From contig NZ_CAJHBS010000003.1 in the NCBI RefSeq assembly GCF_904846705.1, forward strand, positions 124,001 through 188,000: a stretch of DNA of 64,000 nt, written 5' to 3'. The stretch is from Psychrobacter sp. Pi2-52 (GTDB lineage: Bacteria; Pseudomonadota; Gammaproteobacteria; Pseudomonadales; Moraxellaceae). The notes beneath the pieces were generated by a model, which did not search any database, was not told where the DNA came from, and saw only the letters and a program-made list of their open reading frames with translations. The translations under genes and the position numbers were made by a program. Within the stretch, counting starts at the first letter, position 1, and the number at the start of each line of letters is the position of its first letter. This document shows positions 44,888 to 53,479 of the stretch, piece after piece.

Positions 44888-47146
44888 AAGCTCACTTATT
44901 CGGGGATTAATATAGTAGCGCTCTGTTGGTCGACCTCCTTTACCAGTACTTGGCACTACCTGCCAGCTTAGCCAATTATTTTCGATCAATACTTCAAGCG
45001 AATTGAGTACGTCATCAGCATCATTTAGACCTTTCCAACCTTTGCGGATTAGTTGCCTAGCCGTAAAGCCGTGACTGATCCAATCGGTTGTGTCGGTTTT
45101 GTCAGCTCCCTTTTTGACCATTTTCATTATTTTATCGGCTAAATAAGAGGCTTTGATATTAGCGCTATCGGTGACAGTGCTATATATTCTCATCATGTGA
45201 CTTTCTAACACCTCACACCATGCTAGCGCTGCTCTGAGTGCGTTCATGTTGACTGCACCTGAAGACGTACCATGTTCGATACAATCGACTAGATGAAACA
45301 CTAGCGCTAATGACGGCACTGTTTTAGCATATTTGATAAGATGCTCAGCTATGATGCTATGTTCAGCGTCACCAGCTCTGAGTTTAAGCGCATCATACCA
45401 ACTCATAAACAATTGATAGGCATCATCAGCAAAGCGGTAATAAGGGCGCTTGTGATAGTCATCAATCGGGTTTGCACCATAGCGCATGAAGTCGCCTAGC
45501 TGCATACTGTCGATGGTTTCAAACAAATTATAGATAGCATCACGACTCTGCTTGTCAGGTGGCAAGTCACGCTCTTTACTGTTTGACAGTGGGTCAGGAT
45601 AAACCATCAGCTGAAAGCGTTGAATAAGCCCATCATTGCCTAAACCTTTCATCGTTTTAGATAAATAATACTCAAGTTTATCAGGCTGAATACCGCCTAT
45701 AACCGATAGACAATGAGTGTCGATAAAAACTGAGCCTCTGCCTATTCTATCGACTTGAAAACTACCTAAGCCATTAAAGCCCTCAAGATAGAATGATCGC
45801 GCTTGTTGATTGCTCTCACTCTCTAATGAAGCAAACCATGCTGTTAGCTCGTCACGCTTCACCAGCATACCGTTTTTGTGTTTGCTCTCAAGCTCTCCTA
45901 TACCCTCAATCGTACCGTCATCAGTCAAGTAACGCTTAATCTCAGGTATCAGCTCATCACTTTGTTTGGCTTCTGCCAGCTCTTGCGCTTTGACCTTTAG
46001 GTCGTCTTGGCTGATTTCAGCATCGTCATCAGTTTGGTTAGCTAACTTCTTAGCAAGGTCACTGAGTTGCTTCTCAGCTGCTTTTGTCATGTGCTTGTTT
46101 AGCTCTTTTTGGGTGTCATGCTCGAGCTTGTCCTCCTTGTACTTGTCTGAAGCCAGTGCGACTAAATGCGATATAGGCTTCAATCCATCAGATAATGACG
46201 GTGATTTCTTACTTGATGGGTTACCAATGATTGCACCATAAAAGTTCGGTACTACCTCCCAGTTATCGTACATCTTAGGGTAGATGCTCAATTTTGAGCC
46301 TATCAAGCTGCCTAACGATACCATCAAAGGCATGAGTACATATTCAATCGGTACGCTCAAGCGCTCAGCACTGTTTGACGCATAATCCCATAGCAGTTTT
46401 GGCATCATGTCGCTTGTCAGCGTCTTAACTGGTGGTAAGGTTTGGCTAATCGGTTTGGGCTTTGGTTTGCCTAATGCTTGCAAGTCGATAACCTCAGCAT
46501 CAGCGATCAAGTCATCATAATCAGCATCAAACTCAAGCGCGTCATAAATGAGCGTATGCTCACAAATAATGGCTTCAACATTCACGCCTTTAAGCGGTGT
46601 TATGACTTTGGCCTTGTGCTGTGAAGTGGTCATGATGGTTACTTGCTGCACCTCTGCAAAATGTTTCACCGTCTGATTAAATAAACTAGGTATAAGACAA
46701 GTGAGTACCGTCACATCAATCTCTAGCTTGCGATAAGCGTTATAACATCGCACTGCCTCAGCCAAGTCAGCTATGACTATCCATTTACTCTCTTTACTCA
46801 TTGAGCCAATGACAAACGCGCTTGATGTATTGGTATCACAGATGAAAGTGCGTCCGTTGTGCTCAAGCGGTATGCTGGCAAGATTAATTTGCTCAGCTTG
46901 GTTATTGAGCATAACCAGCCCTATCGTATTGGTTGTATAGAGCTGTTTTACTCCTGCCAGCGATCCCGTAAATATGGTAATATCTCTATCTAGATAAATG
47001 ACTGAGTTTAATGATCCATTGCTTAGTATGCTTTCTAATGCGTCATGACCTGCTACATCTGCAAATGTGGCGAGTCTAATATCTGCAATATATTGAGACA
47101 GGCCTGTGTTAATAGCATGGGTTTTGTTGTCTTTAAGCATCGTCAT
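44882..47146 (-). CDS. DUF3987-domain primase/helicase-like protein
   Basis: 754 residues. The N-terminal third (1-200) resembles a degenerate Toprim-like region; the middle is DUF3987 with a variant P-loop FYGAIIGNPSSKKSPSLSDGLKPI (about 300-322) and EGFNGLGSFQVDRIGRG and CLSVIGGIQPDKL blocks (helicase Walker B region). A charged coiled-coil (Lys/Glu-rich, about 340-395) is inserted. Such proteins replicate satellites and integrative elements. Its start overlaps the KilA-N gene by 14 bp. It is the replication gene of the island. Confidence 0.8.
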   Translation of the reverse strand: MTMLKDNKTHAINTGLSQYIADIRLATFADVAGHDALESILSNGSLNSVIYLDRDITIFTGSLAGVKQLYTTNTIGLVMLNNQAEQINLASIPLEHNGRTFICDTNTSSAFVIGSMSKESKWIVIADLAEAVRCYNAYRKLEIDVTVLTCLIPSLFNQTVKHFAEVQQVTIMTTSQHKAKVITPLKGVNVEAIICEHTLIYDALEFDADYDDLIADAEVIDLQALGKPKPKPISQTLPPVKTLTSDMMPKLLWDYASNSAERLSVPIEYVLMPLMVSLGSLIGSKLSIYPKMYDNWEVVPNFYGAIIGNPSSKKSPSLSDGLKPISHLVALASDKYKEDKLEHDTQKELNKHMTKAAEKQLSDLAKKLANQTDDDAEISQDDLKVKAQELAEAKQSDELIPEIKRYLTDDGTIEGIGELESKHKNGMLVKRDELTAWFASLESESNQQARSFYLEGFNGLGSFQVDRIGRGSVFIDTHCLSVIGGIQPDKLEYYLSKTMKGLGNDGLIQRFQLMVYPDPLSNSKERDLPPDKQSRDAIYNLFETIDSMQLGDFMRYGANPIDDYHKRPYYRFADDAYQLFMSWYDALKLRAGDAEHSIIAEHLIKYAKTVPSLALVFHLVDCIEHGTSSGAVNMNALRAALAWCEVLESHMMRIYSTVTDSANIKASYLADKIMKMVKKGADKTDTTDWISHGFTARQLIRKGWKGLNDADDVLNSLEVLIENNWLSWQVVPSTGKGGRPTERYYINPRISELL

Positions 47147-47666
47147 TTATATAGCCTCCTGCATCATCAAGCTCATATGCATTATCAAAGTTAAAGCTAA
47201 GCTGTATCTTCTTAAGTGTGACATCAATCTGCTTTTTTAATTCAGGCTTTATCTGCTTACCCAAAATATTCAGATATCGACCTGCATTACTTGCGCCCTC
47301 AGATGCTCTTGTAAAATCAGTACATAATTGACTGAGTTTTATATCAAGTTGACTCTGCTCAATACTCATAGAGTGAAATGCACGAATAACTATCAAAGCA
47401 AATTTTGCATTTATCCATATTGCATAACTATAAACAAGCTCAAAGCAAACATAAGTACCTTGAGTATTCATCTTATAAGCGTTGCCAGTTCGACCGCTCA
47501 CCACATCTGGTGAACGCTCTATTTCTTTTATCAAAGCTTTTGTGCTTGTAAGTCGCATAAACCTAAAAGGTGAGTACTTATTCTCACCTCCGCTAGCTCT
47601 GTGTAAGTCATTTAGTGAATATAAGCTGTCTATCATACGTATTTCATTATTTAGGATAATCAACAT
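47133..47666 (-). CDS. KilA-N domain protein
   Basis: 177 residues. The N-terminal KilA-N domain is seen in LYSLNDLHRASGGENKYSPFRFMRL and the GTYVCFELVYSYAIWINAKFALIVIRAF block (about 17-95). KilA-N is a phage DNA-binding domain in anti-repressor-like or regulatory proteins. The C-terminal half is helical and unassigned. It sits 2 bp after the AlpA gene and overlaps the DUF3987 gene, so the three genes are one operon. It may regulate replication or excision. Confidence 0.82.
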   Translation of the reverse strand: MLIILNNEIRMIDSLYSLNDLHRASGGENKYSPFRFMRLTSTKALIKEIERSPDVVSGRTGNAYKMNTQGTYVCFELVYSYAIWINAKFALIVIRAFHSMSIEQSQLDIKLSQLCTDFTRASEGASNAGRYLNILGKQIKPELKKQIDVTLKKIQLSFNFDNAYELDDAGGYINDDA

Positions 47667-47668
47667 GA

Positions 47669-47899
47669 TTACACCTCACTATCATTGGCAGCGCTCTGAG
47701 CTTCAAGCCACAAAATCACGTCTTTGTTACGCCATGCGGTGATACCACCAGTGACACGGATGGGCTTCGGAAACTGCCCACTTTTAGCAAACTTCCATAA
47801 GCTGGCGCGTCCGAATGGTAGTAGAGGCAAAATATCTTTGGCACGTGATAAGCCTTGCGGCGGTAGGATGTGATTTTGTTCTAAATTTTTATCTTTCAT
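47669..47899 (-). CDS. AlpA-family excisionase/regulator
   Basis: 76 residues with an AlpA/MerR-like helix-turn-helix: LSRAKDILPLLPFGRASLWKFAKSGQFPKPIRVTGGITAWRNKDVILWLEAQ. The WRNKDV.LWL end is the family signature. AlpA proteins activate integrase and favour excision in P4-like elements. It is the first gene of the AlpA-KilA-N-DUF3987 operon and faces away from the integrase across a 646-bp gap. Confidence 0.9.
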   Translation of the reverse strand: MKDKNLEQNHILPPQGLSRAKDILPLLPFGRASLWKFAKSGQFPKPIRVTGGITAWRNKDVILWLEAQSAANDSEV

Positions 47900-48545
47900 G
47901 GGGTGACTCTCTTAATATAATTTAATAACTTACGTGCCAGCCACAAATAAAAAGGTATAAGAGACCTACTCCGCCTCGATATGATTGAAGCAGAATAAAG
48001 GTAAACCGATATTTTTTGTAAGCGACTGAACGCCATATTGGACGTATGATTACGTCATTAAGAGAGGGGAAATGATACCTATTAGGGATATTTAGCAGTT
48101 GCCAAAGAGAAACTGTCTTGGCATTATAGGTGTGTATTTATTATAAATAAATAATAAATACCTAAACCTACTAAAGACAAATCCCTGATATAGCTCTTCC
48201 CTCTCTTTTTTGGTGATTGGTTATGTCATGGTTTTACTCCTCTTTGTTGGTTCTCATAAAATAGGTGGGCGGTAAGTTGCTCTCTAGTCGCCAAACTTAT
48301 CAAGCGACTTATCCGCTCCACTCTATTCACTTTTCAATACCTATATCTATTCATACTATGCATGAATATTCATAAGAATAGCGCCCTGTACTAATTAAGA
48401 CTAATTTACATTGTTTTAGGCTAAATTTCTATTGTACTCAAGGTAGTAACTCACTCCAAATTATCGAAACTCTATATGCAGTAAGCATTAGGCAAGCAAA
48501 AAAATATGAAAAATAATTTTTTCGGTGTTTGAAAAGTAATTTTTA
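47900..48545. other. 646-bp gap between AlpA and integrase genes
   Basis: Contains no called gene. The notable element is the 28-bp palindrome at 48134-48161 within AT-rich sequence. The AlpA-operon promoter should also lie here. The region is a good candidate for the element's origin or operator. Confidence 0.5.
48134..48161. repeat. 28-bp AT-rich palindrome
   Basis: GTATTTATTAT / ATAATAAATAC: perfect 11-bp arms around AAATAA. It lies 235 bp upstream of the AlpA start. Confidence 0.7.
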
Positions 48546-49868
48546 TCATACATTTTTGATATCATTTTGCTTGAGTTTAGATATTGTTATCAGGTTATCT
48601 GCTTCACCAGTGCCAGCAGAAAGAGTATTTATATAATCTGCCCAATGCTGCATCATTGCTACTCGCTCCTCTATAAACTCCCATCTATCATAAGCAGTAC
48701 CGTTTGGGTCTCTAGTGATATGTCCTAATGCCTGTTCGATTACATCTAAATTATATTTAAGCTTATGCCTAAGCATTGTTCTAGCAGATGCTCTAAAGCC
48801 ATGAGCGCAATGCTTACCTTGGTAGCCCAGAGACTTTAGTGCGTCGTTAGCGGCATTCTCATTTATTATATGGTGCTTAGTTGCCGTATCGCTATAAAAC
48901 ACATAATCTGTATGGCCTGTGATTTTTTCTTGCTCTTTAAATATTTGCACCGCTTGACGTGACAAAGGAACTATCATATCTTTAACCATTCTTAGCTTAC
49001 TAGCGCCGTGTCCTTTCATTGGTGTTAACTCTATTTGAGCAGTAATTAAGTCCACTTCACCCCATTTTAAGCGCCGCAAGTCACCGTTACGTATAAATAG
49101 CAGTGATAACAGCTTGATGGAGTTCAGAACACTGTCATGAATATTCCCCTCTAAACTATCAATATCCCGCATCAGCTGACCGAACTCTGATGGTGTGGTA
49201 ATAGATGGACGGTTGCCGTATCTGTAGCTATCTAGCATCGGTTTGACTAGTCTTGCTGGATCACTAGCAGCATAACCTTGTATGATTGCGTGATTAAATA
49301 TATCGCTTGCAATAACAGCACACCTATCTGCTTTGTCAGTTGGTGTGCCATCATCTTTGAGTGAGTTCGCTTGAATGTCTTTAAGTACCTCAAGCATCTG
49401 TAATGGCTCAATATCTCCGATAGGCTTATCACCCAGGTATGAGCACAACAGTTCATAGCGCCCATGCTTGCGCTTTAATGTGGTGGCTTTTTGTTTGTTT
49501 TTAAGTTGCTCGAAGTGTTGCCACGCCATTTTTCCAAAGGTACTGACTAGGCTTTTTTGTTCGTTTCTGATTTGCTGCTCACGATGGGCTTTTGGATCGA
49601 TACCTTGCTGTAACAGCTGCTCATACTCTAAACGCATCGCAGTAGCTTGCGCTAAAGTGACACTTGGATAATTGCCCAAAGATAATTTGTGTTTGGTTTT
49701 AAGTATAGGATGGGTGTAGCGATACAGCCAAAGCTTTGAGCCTGCGGCGTTCACTCTCAAAAATAACTTAGGATTGCCTGCGACTTTACACAGTATTTCG
49801 CCCTTATCAGGCGCAACTATGCTTTGAATGGTTCTATTTGACTTGATAGTAACTGATGTGGTTGTCAT
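48546..49868 (-). CDS. P4-type tyrosine integrase
   Basis: 440 residues from the ATG at 49868, preferred because GGGGG lies 11 bp upstream and because P4 integrases are about 400-440 residues. A TTG start at 50042 would add 58 residues. The N-terminal DUF4102 arm-binding domain (LFLRVNAAGSKLWLYRY...LSLGNYPSVTLAQA) is followed by a SAM-like core-binding domain and the catalytic domain: Arg in NGDLRRLKWGEV, HGFRASARTMLRH (HxxR), and a late Tyr in TAYDRW. It integrates at tRNA-Leu and reads toward the island interior. Confidence 0.93.
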   Translation of the reverse strand: MTTTSVTIKSNRTIQSIVAPDKGEILCKVAGNPKLFLRVNAAGSKLWLYRYTHPILKTKHKLSLGNYPSVTLAQATAMRLEYEQLLQQGIDPKAHREQQIRNEQKSLVSTFGKMAWQHFEQLKNKQKATTLKRKHGRYELLCSYLGDKPIGDIEPLQMLEVLKDIQANSLKDDGTPTDKADRCAVIASDIFNHAIIQGYAASDPARLVKPMLDSYRYGNRPSITTPSEFGQLMRDIDSLEGNIHDSVLNSIKLLSLLFIRNGDLRRLKWGEVDLITAQIELTPMKGHGASKLRMVKDMIVPLSRQAVQIFKEQEKITGHTDYVFYSDTATKHHIINENAANDALKSLGYQGKHCAHGFRASARTMLRHKLKYNLDVIEQALGHITRDPNGTAYDRWEFIEERVAMMQHWADYINTLSAGTGEADNLITISKLKQNDIKNV

Positions 49869-49881
49869 GCTGAAATGTGCC

Positions 49882-49930
49882 CCCAAGCTTGTCGTGTACA
49901 TCGGAGTGTACACCATGACGTTAGCTTGGG
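49882..49930. promoter_or_regulatory. Nested inverted repeats in the integrase leader
   Basis: CCCAAGCT (49882-49889) pairs with AGCTTGGG (49923-49930). Inside lies the 21-bp palindrome C-GTGTACA-TCGGAG-TGTACAC (49893-49913), matching 30815-30835. On the integrase strand the outer stem overlaps the GGGGG ribosome site, so it could block translation. Confidence 0.6.
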
Positions 49931-50062
49931 ACGTATTTATTTGGACTGATTTAGACAGCAGCCAATTAAAAATAACCTTGAAAACCTTGATAATAAAGAC
50001 TTCCAGTCTATATTTTAGATTGTTACAGATTGTTATGGACAATTAGTCGATATATATATGGT

Positions 50063-50079
50063 TCCGACCACTGGTACCA
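50063..50079 (+). repeat. attR, right copy of the core repeat
   Basis: TCCGACCACTGGTACCA, identical to the tRNA-Leu 3' end at 30743-30759. The rest of the tRNA is absent here, so it is an attachment half-site. Confidence 0.9.
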
Positions 50080-50095
50080 TTATTTAGTACAAACT

Positions 50096-50117
50096 AGCCT
50101 CCTTTATCGGAGGTTTT
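50096..50117 (+). terminator. Original tRNA-Leu terminator
   Basis: CCTCC / GGAGG stem with TTTATC loop and seven T, just after attR. It matches the hairpin after attL, and in the uninterrupted chromosome would follow the tRNA directly. Confidence 0.85.
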
Positions 50118-50158
50118 TTTGTGCTTATTATATTCGCCCTATCAAACTCTTAATTTAT

Positions 50159-50404
50159 TTATATCGATACTTCAAATGGCATGACAGCGCTTATCTTAAT
50201 CGGTACCGCATAACTCCATGGCATGCCAGCACTACAATAAAAATATCCATCATTAAACGACACAATATAGGCTGTAAAATCATTACCACACTGATCCATC
50301 ATCGCTTGTTCATCGCTTTCATCACACACTGCGCACCATATTTTTTTATCACCCCGCGCTAGCATTGCTCGTGTCAAATCGCTCCCTTTTAATTCATGAC
50401 TCAT
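50159..50404 (-). CDS. Hypothetical 81-residue protein
   Basis: 81 residues from the ATG at 50404, chosen because AAGGAG lies 6 bp upstream (an adjacent ATG is at 50407). I do not recognise it with confidence. It begins MSHELKGSDLTRAMLARGDKKIWCAVCDESDEQA and ends with a beta-rich part (DGYFYCSAGMPWSYAVPIKISA). Small proteins with a similar SDLT..MLARG start are common in this family. It lies just outside attR, so it is chromosomal. Confidence 0.7.
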   Translation of the reverse strand: MSHELKGSDLTRAMLARGDKKIWCAVCDESDEQAMMDQCGNDFTAYIVSFNDGYFYCSAGMPWSYAVPIKISAVMPFEVSI

Positions 50405-50910
50405 CATCAGCTCCTTAATTATCTTGAACTTTCTCATTACTATTTTTTTAGAAAGTTAATTTACCAGTACTCAATTCATAAGTTTGGTATGAGCTATAAA
50501 CAATGTCTTATCAGGTAAATAAAATTCCTATAAAAAACTATTTATTACTTTCATAACTATTGATTATCGTGGTTAATATATTGTAAAACGATAGCATTAG
50601 AACTGTAACATACAACTATAATATTCATGATGGAAGGCTATTATATTCAGACAGGCGGTATGGAAAATCTGAAAAACTTAAGGTATGTACCATACAGAAC
50701 ATCTATTAGTAAACATATGTTAACTATATTTAATTTATTAGTATTTTAACGCCATATATATCTGACTATTAACCTTACACTATATTTAATTATTGATATA
50801 TAAATTATTCGCATATTGCCATATTTTTATGGTTCTATATTCGAAAAACCCCTTTACCGTTTAATAATCGATACTGAAATAAAAGTATTGAGTGATGTAA
50901 AATATTAATA
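50405..50910. other. 506-bp gap upstream of dinB
   Basis: AT-rich region. No classic SOS box was seen near dinB, in keeping with the lack of canonical LexA in this family. GGTATGTACCATAC at about 50683-50696 is a short palindrome. Nothing else was recognised. Confidence 0.4.
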
Positions 50911-51996
50911 ATGAAAACTCTTACAGCATCCAATCCACGTAAAATCATTCATATAGATATGGATGCGTTTTATGCCAGTGTAGAACAACGTGACTTCCCA
51001 GAATTACGGGGCAAGCCACTAGTGGTTGGTGGAGATCCAAATGGTCGCGGTGTTGTAGCAGCGGCTAGCTATGAGGTACGTCAGTTTGGGGTGCGCTCAG
51101 CCATGTCTTGTTATGAGGCTCGCAAACGTTGTCCAGAAGTCATATTTGTCAGACCACGTTTTGAAGTATATCGAGCTGTTAGCAGCGATATTCGCAATAT
51201 CATGTACAGCTTAACGCCTCATGTTGAGCCATTATCGCTAGATGAGGCTTATCTCGAAGTCACTGGTCTCACCGTACATAAAGGCTCAGCGACATTAATG
51301 GCCAATTGGTTAAGAGCACAAATATTGCAACATACAGGATTGACTGCTTCTGCTGGCGTGTCCTTTAACAAGATGTTGGCTAAGATTGCCTCTGATATTA
51401 ATAAGCCTAACGGCACCGCTATTATCACGCCAGAAGACGCTGATGCTTTTATCAGTACGCTACCTATTGAACGATTTCATGGGATAGGTAAAGCAACGGC
51501 AAGACGATTACATGCGATGGGCGTGACTAACGGTGCTGATCTACGCCGTATGTCAGCCGAAGTCTTGATTAATGAGTTTGGTAAGCGAGGACAGTTTTAT
51601 CATGATATCGCTCATGGTCGGGATGAACGCGCTGTCAAATCTGAGCGCCTGCATAAGTCTGTTGGTTCGGAGACTACTTTTAGAGAAAACCTAAACGATG
51701 ACACGGCGTTACGTGTACAAATCTATGAACAAAATGCGGATGCCTTCGCGCAACTGCACAAAAAAAATCTCATCGCTCATACTATAACGCTCAAGGTTAA
51801 GTATGCCGACTTTACTCAGATTACCCGTACGTACACGCTAACCACCGCTTTTAGTAGTGCTGAATCTGCTCATTACTGGTTAGACAAGTTATTCTTAGAT
51901 ATTCCGCGCCAGCTTCCTATTCGATTAGTCGGGGTCACTTTTTCGTCATTGACACCTGCAACCCAATTATTGCCCCAATTAAATTTATTTGAGTAA
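50911..51996 (+). CDS. dinB: DNA polymerase IV
   Basis: 361 residues of the Y-family, translesion polymerase IV. Catalytic acidic residues are in IHIDMDAFYASVEQ (about 9-22) and SLDEAYLEVTG (about 108-118). The steric-gate region is within DAFYASVEQ, and YEVRQFGVRSAMSCYEA is the typical finger motif. The little-finger domain follows (about 235-350), and the C-terminal QLLPQLNLFE is a putative beta-clamp-binding motif, QLNLF. It copies past N2-dG lesions. No operon partner. Confidence 0.97.
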   Translation: MKTLTASNPRKIIHIDMDAFYASVEQRDFPELRGKPLVVGGDPNGRGVVAAASYEVRQFGVRSAMSCYEARKRCPEVIFVRPRFEVYRAVSSDIRNIMYSLTPHVEPLSLDEAYLEVTGLTVHKGSATLMANWLRAQILQHTGLTASAGVSFNKMLAKIASDINKPNGTAIITPEDADAFISTLPIERFHGIGKATARRLHAMGVTNGADLRRMSAEVLINEFGKRGQFYHDIAHGRDERAVKSERLHKSVGSETTFRENLNDDTALRVQIYEQNADAFAQLHKKNLIAHTITLKVKYADFTQITRTYTLTTAFSSAESAHYWLDKLFLDIPRQLPIRLVGVTFSSLTPATQLLPQLNLFE

Positions 51997-52166
51997 AATA
52001 AGCAAAGACTAATGTAACAAACATTAGGACAGTTAAAAATAATTGCTTAGGCTATTTAAGTGATTCAAATAAGTTTTGTGCACGGTGACTACTTAGTAAA
52101 CCAACCTTTTATAGCAGTATTTCTGCTACAATTATGCCAAAATTTCTATCCATTTAAAGACTGATT

Positions 52167-53369
52167 ATGATCAACGCTCACACTGCATCTTCCGATTCTA
52201 ATACTCCGCTTGATACCGATAACAATAGTGACGTCTTAGATTATCTAAGCGTGGAAGATTACGACTATGACCTACCAGATCGTTTGATTGCGCGATATCC
52301 ATTGGCACAGCGTTCTGCTTCAAAACTTTTGTACTTACCTGCTCACACTGACACGAATGCTACGCCTGTAAAGGACTGTTTGTTTTCTGAATTGCCTGAT
52401 TTATTAGACGCTGGAGACCTGATTGTCTTTAATGATACAAAGGTAATGAAGGCACGCCTATTTGGTCAAAAAGACACTGGCGGTAAACTTGAGGTTTTGA
52501 TTGAGCGATTGGTTACTGTCTCAGACTTAGATGTAGCAACACTGCATTTAGAAGATTCAGATAATGAGTCAGTCAATCAAGAATATATTGCCCTTTGCCA
52601 TGTTAAAGCCAGTAAAGCACTGAAACTTGGTCAACGTTTTCAACTGGCTGATGGTCATATGAGTGGCGCGATGATTGGTCGTCAGGACAACTTGTTTATT
52701 TTAGCCTTTGATGCGCCAATATTGCCTGATTTAGAACTCTACGGTGAGTTACCTATCCCGCCTTACTTTGAACGTCATGCCGATGACACTGATAATACTC
52801 GTTATCAAACGGTGTTTCATGATCCCGCTAAGCTTGCAAGTGTCGCTGCACCGACAGCAAGTTTGCATTTCGATGAATTGGTGCTCAATAAATTGGCAGA
52901 AAAAGGCATCAATACTGCTTTTGTGACATTGCATGTTGGCGCTGGTACTTTTGCGCCAGTTAAAACAGACAACTTACTCAATCATACTATGCACAGTGAG
53001 TATGCACATCTGCCACAAGCAACTGCTGAGCTGATTAATCAGACGCATGCAAACGGTAATAAGGTTATTGCTATTGGTACTACGGTGACTCGCGTCCTTG
53101 AAACGGCGTATCAAAAAACAGCTATTAATGGACAAGCACTCTCTAGCTGGTCAGGGGACACGGACATCTTTATTTATCCAGGGTTTAAATTCGGTGTCAT
53201 TGATCGACTGTTAACAAACTTTCATTTACCCAAATCGACTTTGCTAATGTTGGTATCAGCTTTTTCTGGAAAAGCATCGATTGAACATGCCTATCAACAT
53301 GCTATTGAAAAAGAATATCGATTCTTTAGCTATGGCGATGCGATGTTACTTGACAAGAAAACAAGCTGA
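52167..53369 (+). CDS. queA: S-adenosylmethionine:tRNA ribosyltransferase-isomerase
   Basis: 400 residues. It adds the cyclopentene moiety from SAM to preQ1 at tRNA position 34 in queuosine synthesis. The conserved blocks are YDLPDRLIARYPLAQRSASKLL, GDLIVFNDTKVMKARLFG, PTASLHFDELVL, HVGAGTFAPV and FHLPKSTLLMLVSAFSG. About 30 extra residues at the N terminus (MINAHTASSDSNTP...) are not found in E. coli QueA; the ribosome site is weak, so a later start is possible. Transcribed from a position 170 bp after dinB, alone. Confidence 0.95.
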   Translation: MINAHTASSDSNTPLDTDNNSDVLDYLSVEDYDYDLPDRLIARYPLAQRSASKLLYLPAHTDTNATPVKDCLFSELPDLLDAGDLIVFNDTKVMKARLFGQKDTGGKLEVLIERLVTVSDLDVATLHLEDSDNESVNQEYIALCHVKASKALKLGQRFQLADGHMSGAMIGRQDNLFILAFDAPILPDLELYGELPIPPYFERHADDTDNTRYQTVFHDPAKLASVAAPTASLHFDELVLNKLAEKGINTAFVTLHVGAGTFAPVKTDNLLNHTMHSEYAHLPQATAELINQTHANGNKVIAIGTTVTRVLETAYQKTAINGQALSSWSGDTDIFIYPGFKFGVIDRLLTNFHLPKSTLLMLVSAFSGKASIEHAYQHAIEKEYRFFSYGDAMLLDKKTS

Positions 53370-53479
53370 ACATTAAATAAACATTTATGCATTGGACGCA
53401 ACAGTTGTGAAATAAACTGGTAAACTAAACCGTACTTTGTTATAACAGCAAAGATAACTTATTTTGTAAAGGACTGCTC

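Larger units (their letters stand above)
30743..50079. mobile_element. Integrated genomic island in tRNA-Leu(CAA)
   Basis: 19.3-kb element bounded by a 17-bp direct repeat of the tRNA 3' end. A P4-type integrase reads inward from the right end, next to AlpA, KilA-N and DUF3987 genes of satellite or integrative-element type. The cargo is a type I restriction-modification locus with accessory genes, a Sel1-repeat protein and a CdiI-like protein. No capsid, terminase or conjugation genes are visible, so it resembles a phage satellite or a defence island and not a complete prophage. Confidence 0.88.

Noticed and set aside
48546..50042. Integrase start at TTG 50042
   Set aside because: Adds 58 residues with no homology and crosses the palindromic leader; the ATG at 49868 has a ribosome site and gives the family length. 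It cannot be fully excluded.
30601..50200. CRISPR array or cas genes near the defence locus
   Set aside because: No regularly spaced direct repeats with unique spacers were seen on either strand, and no Cas-like protein is present.
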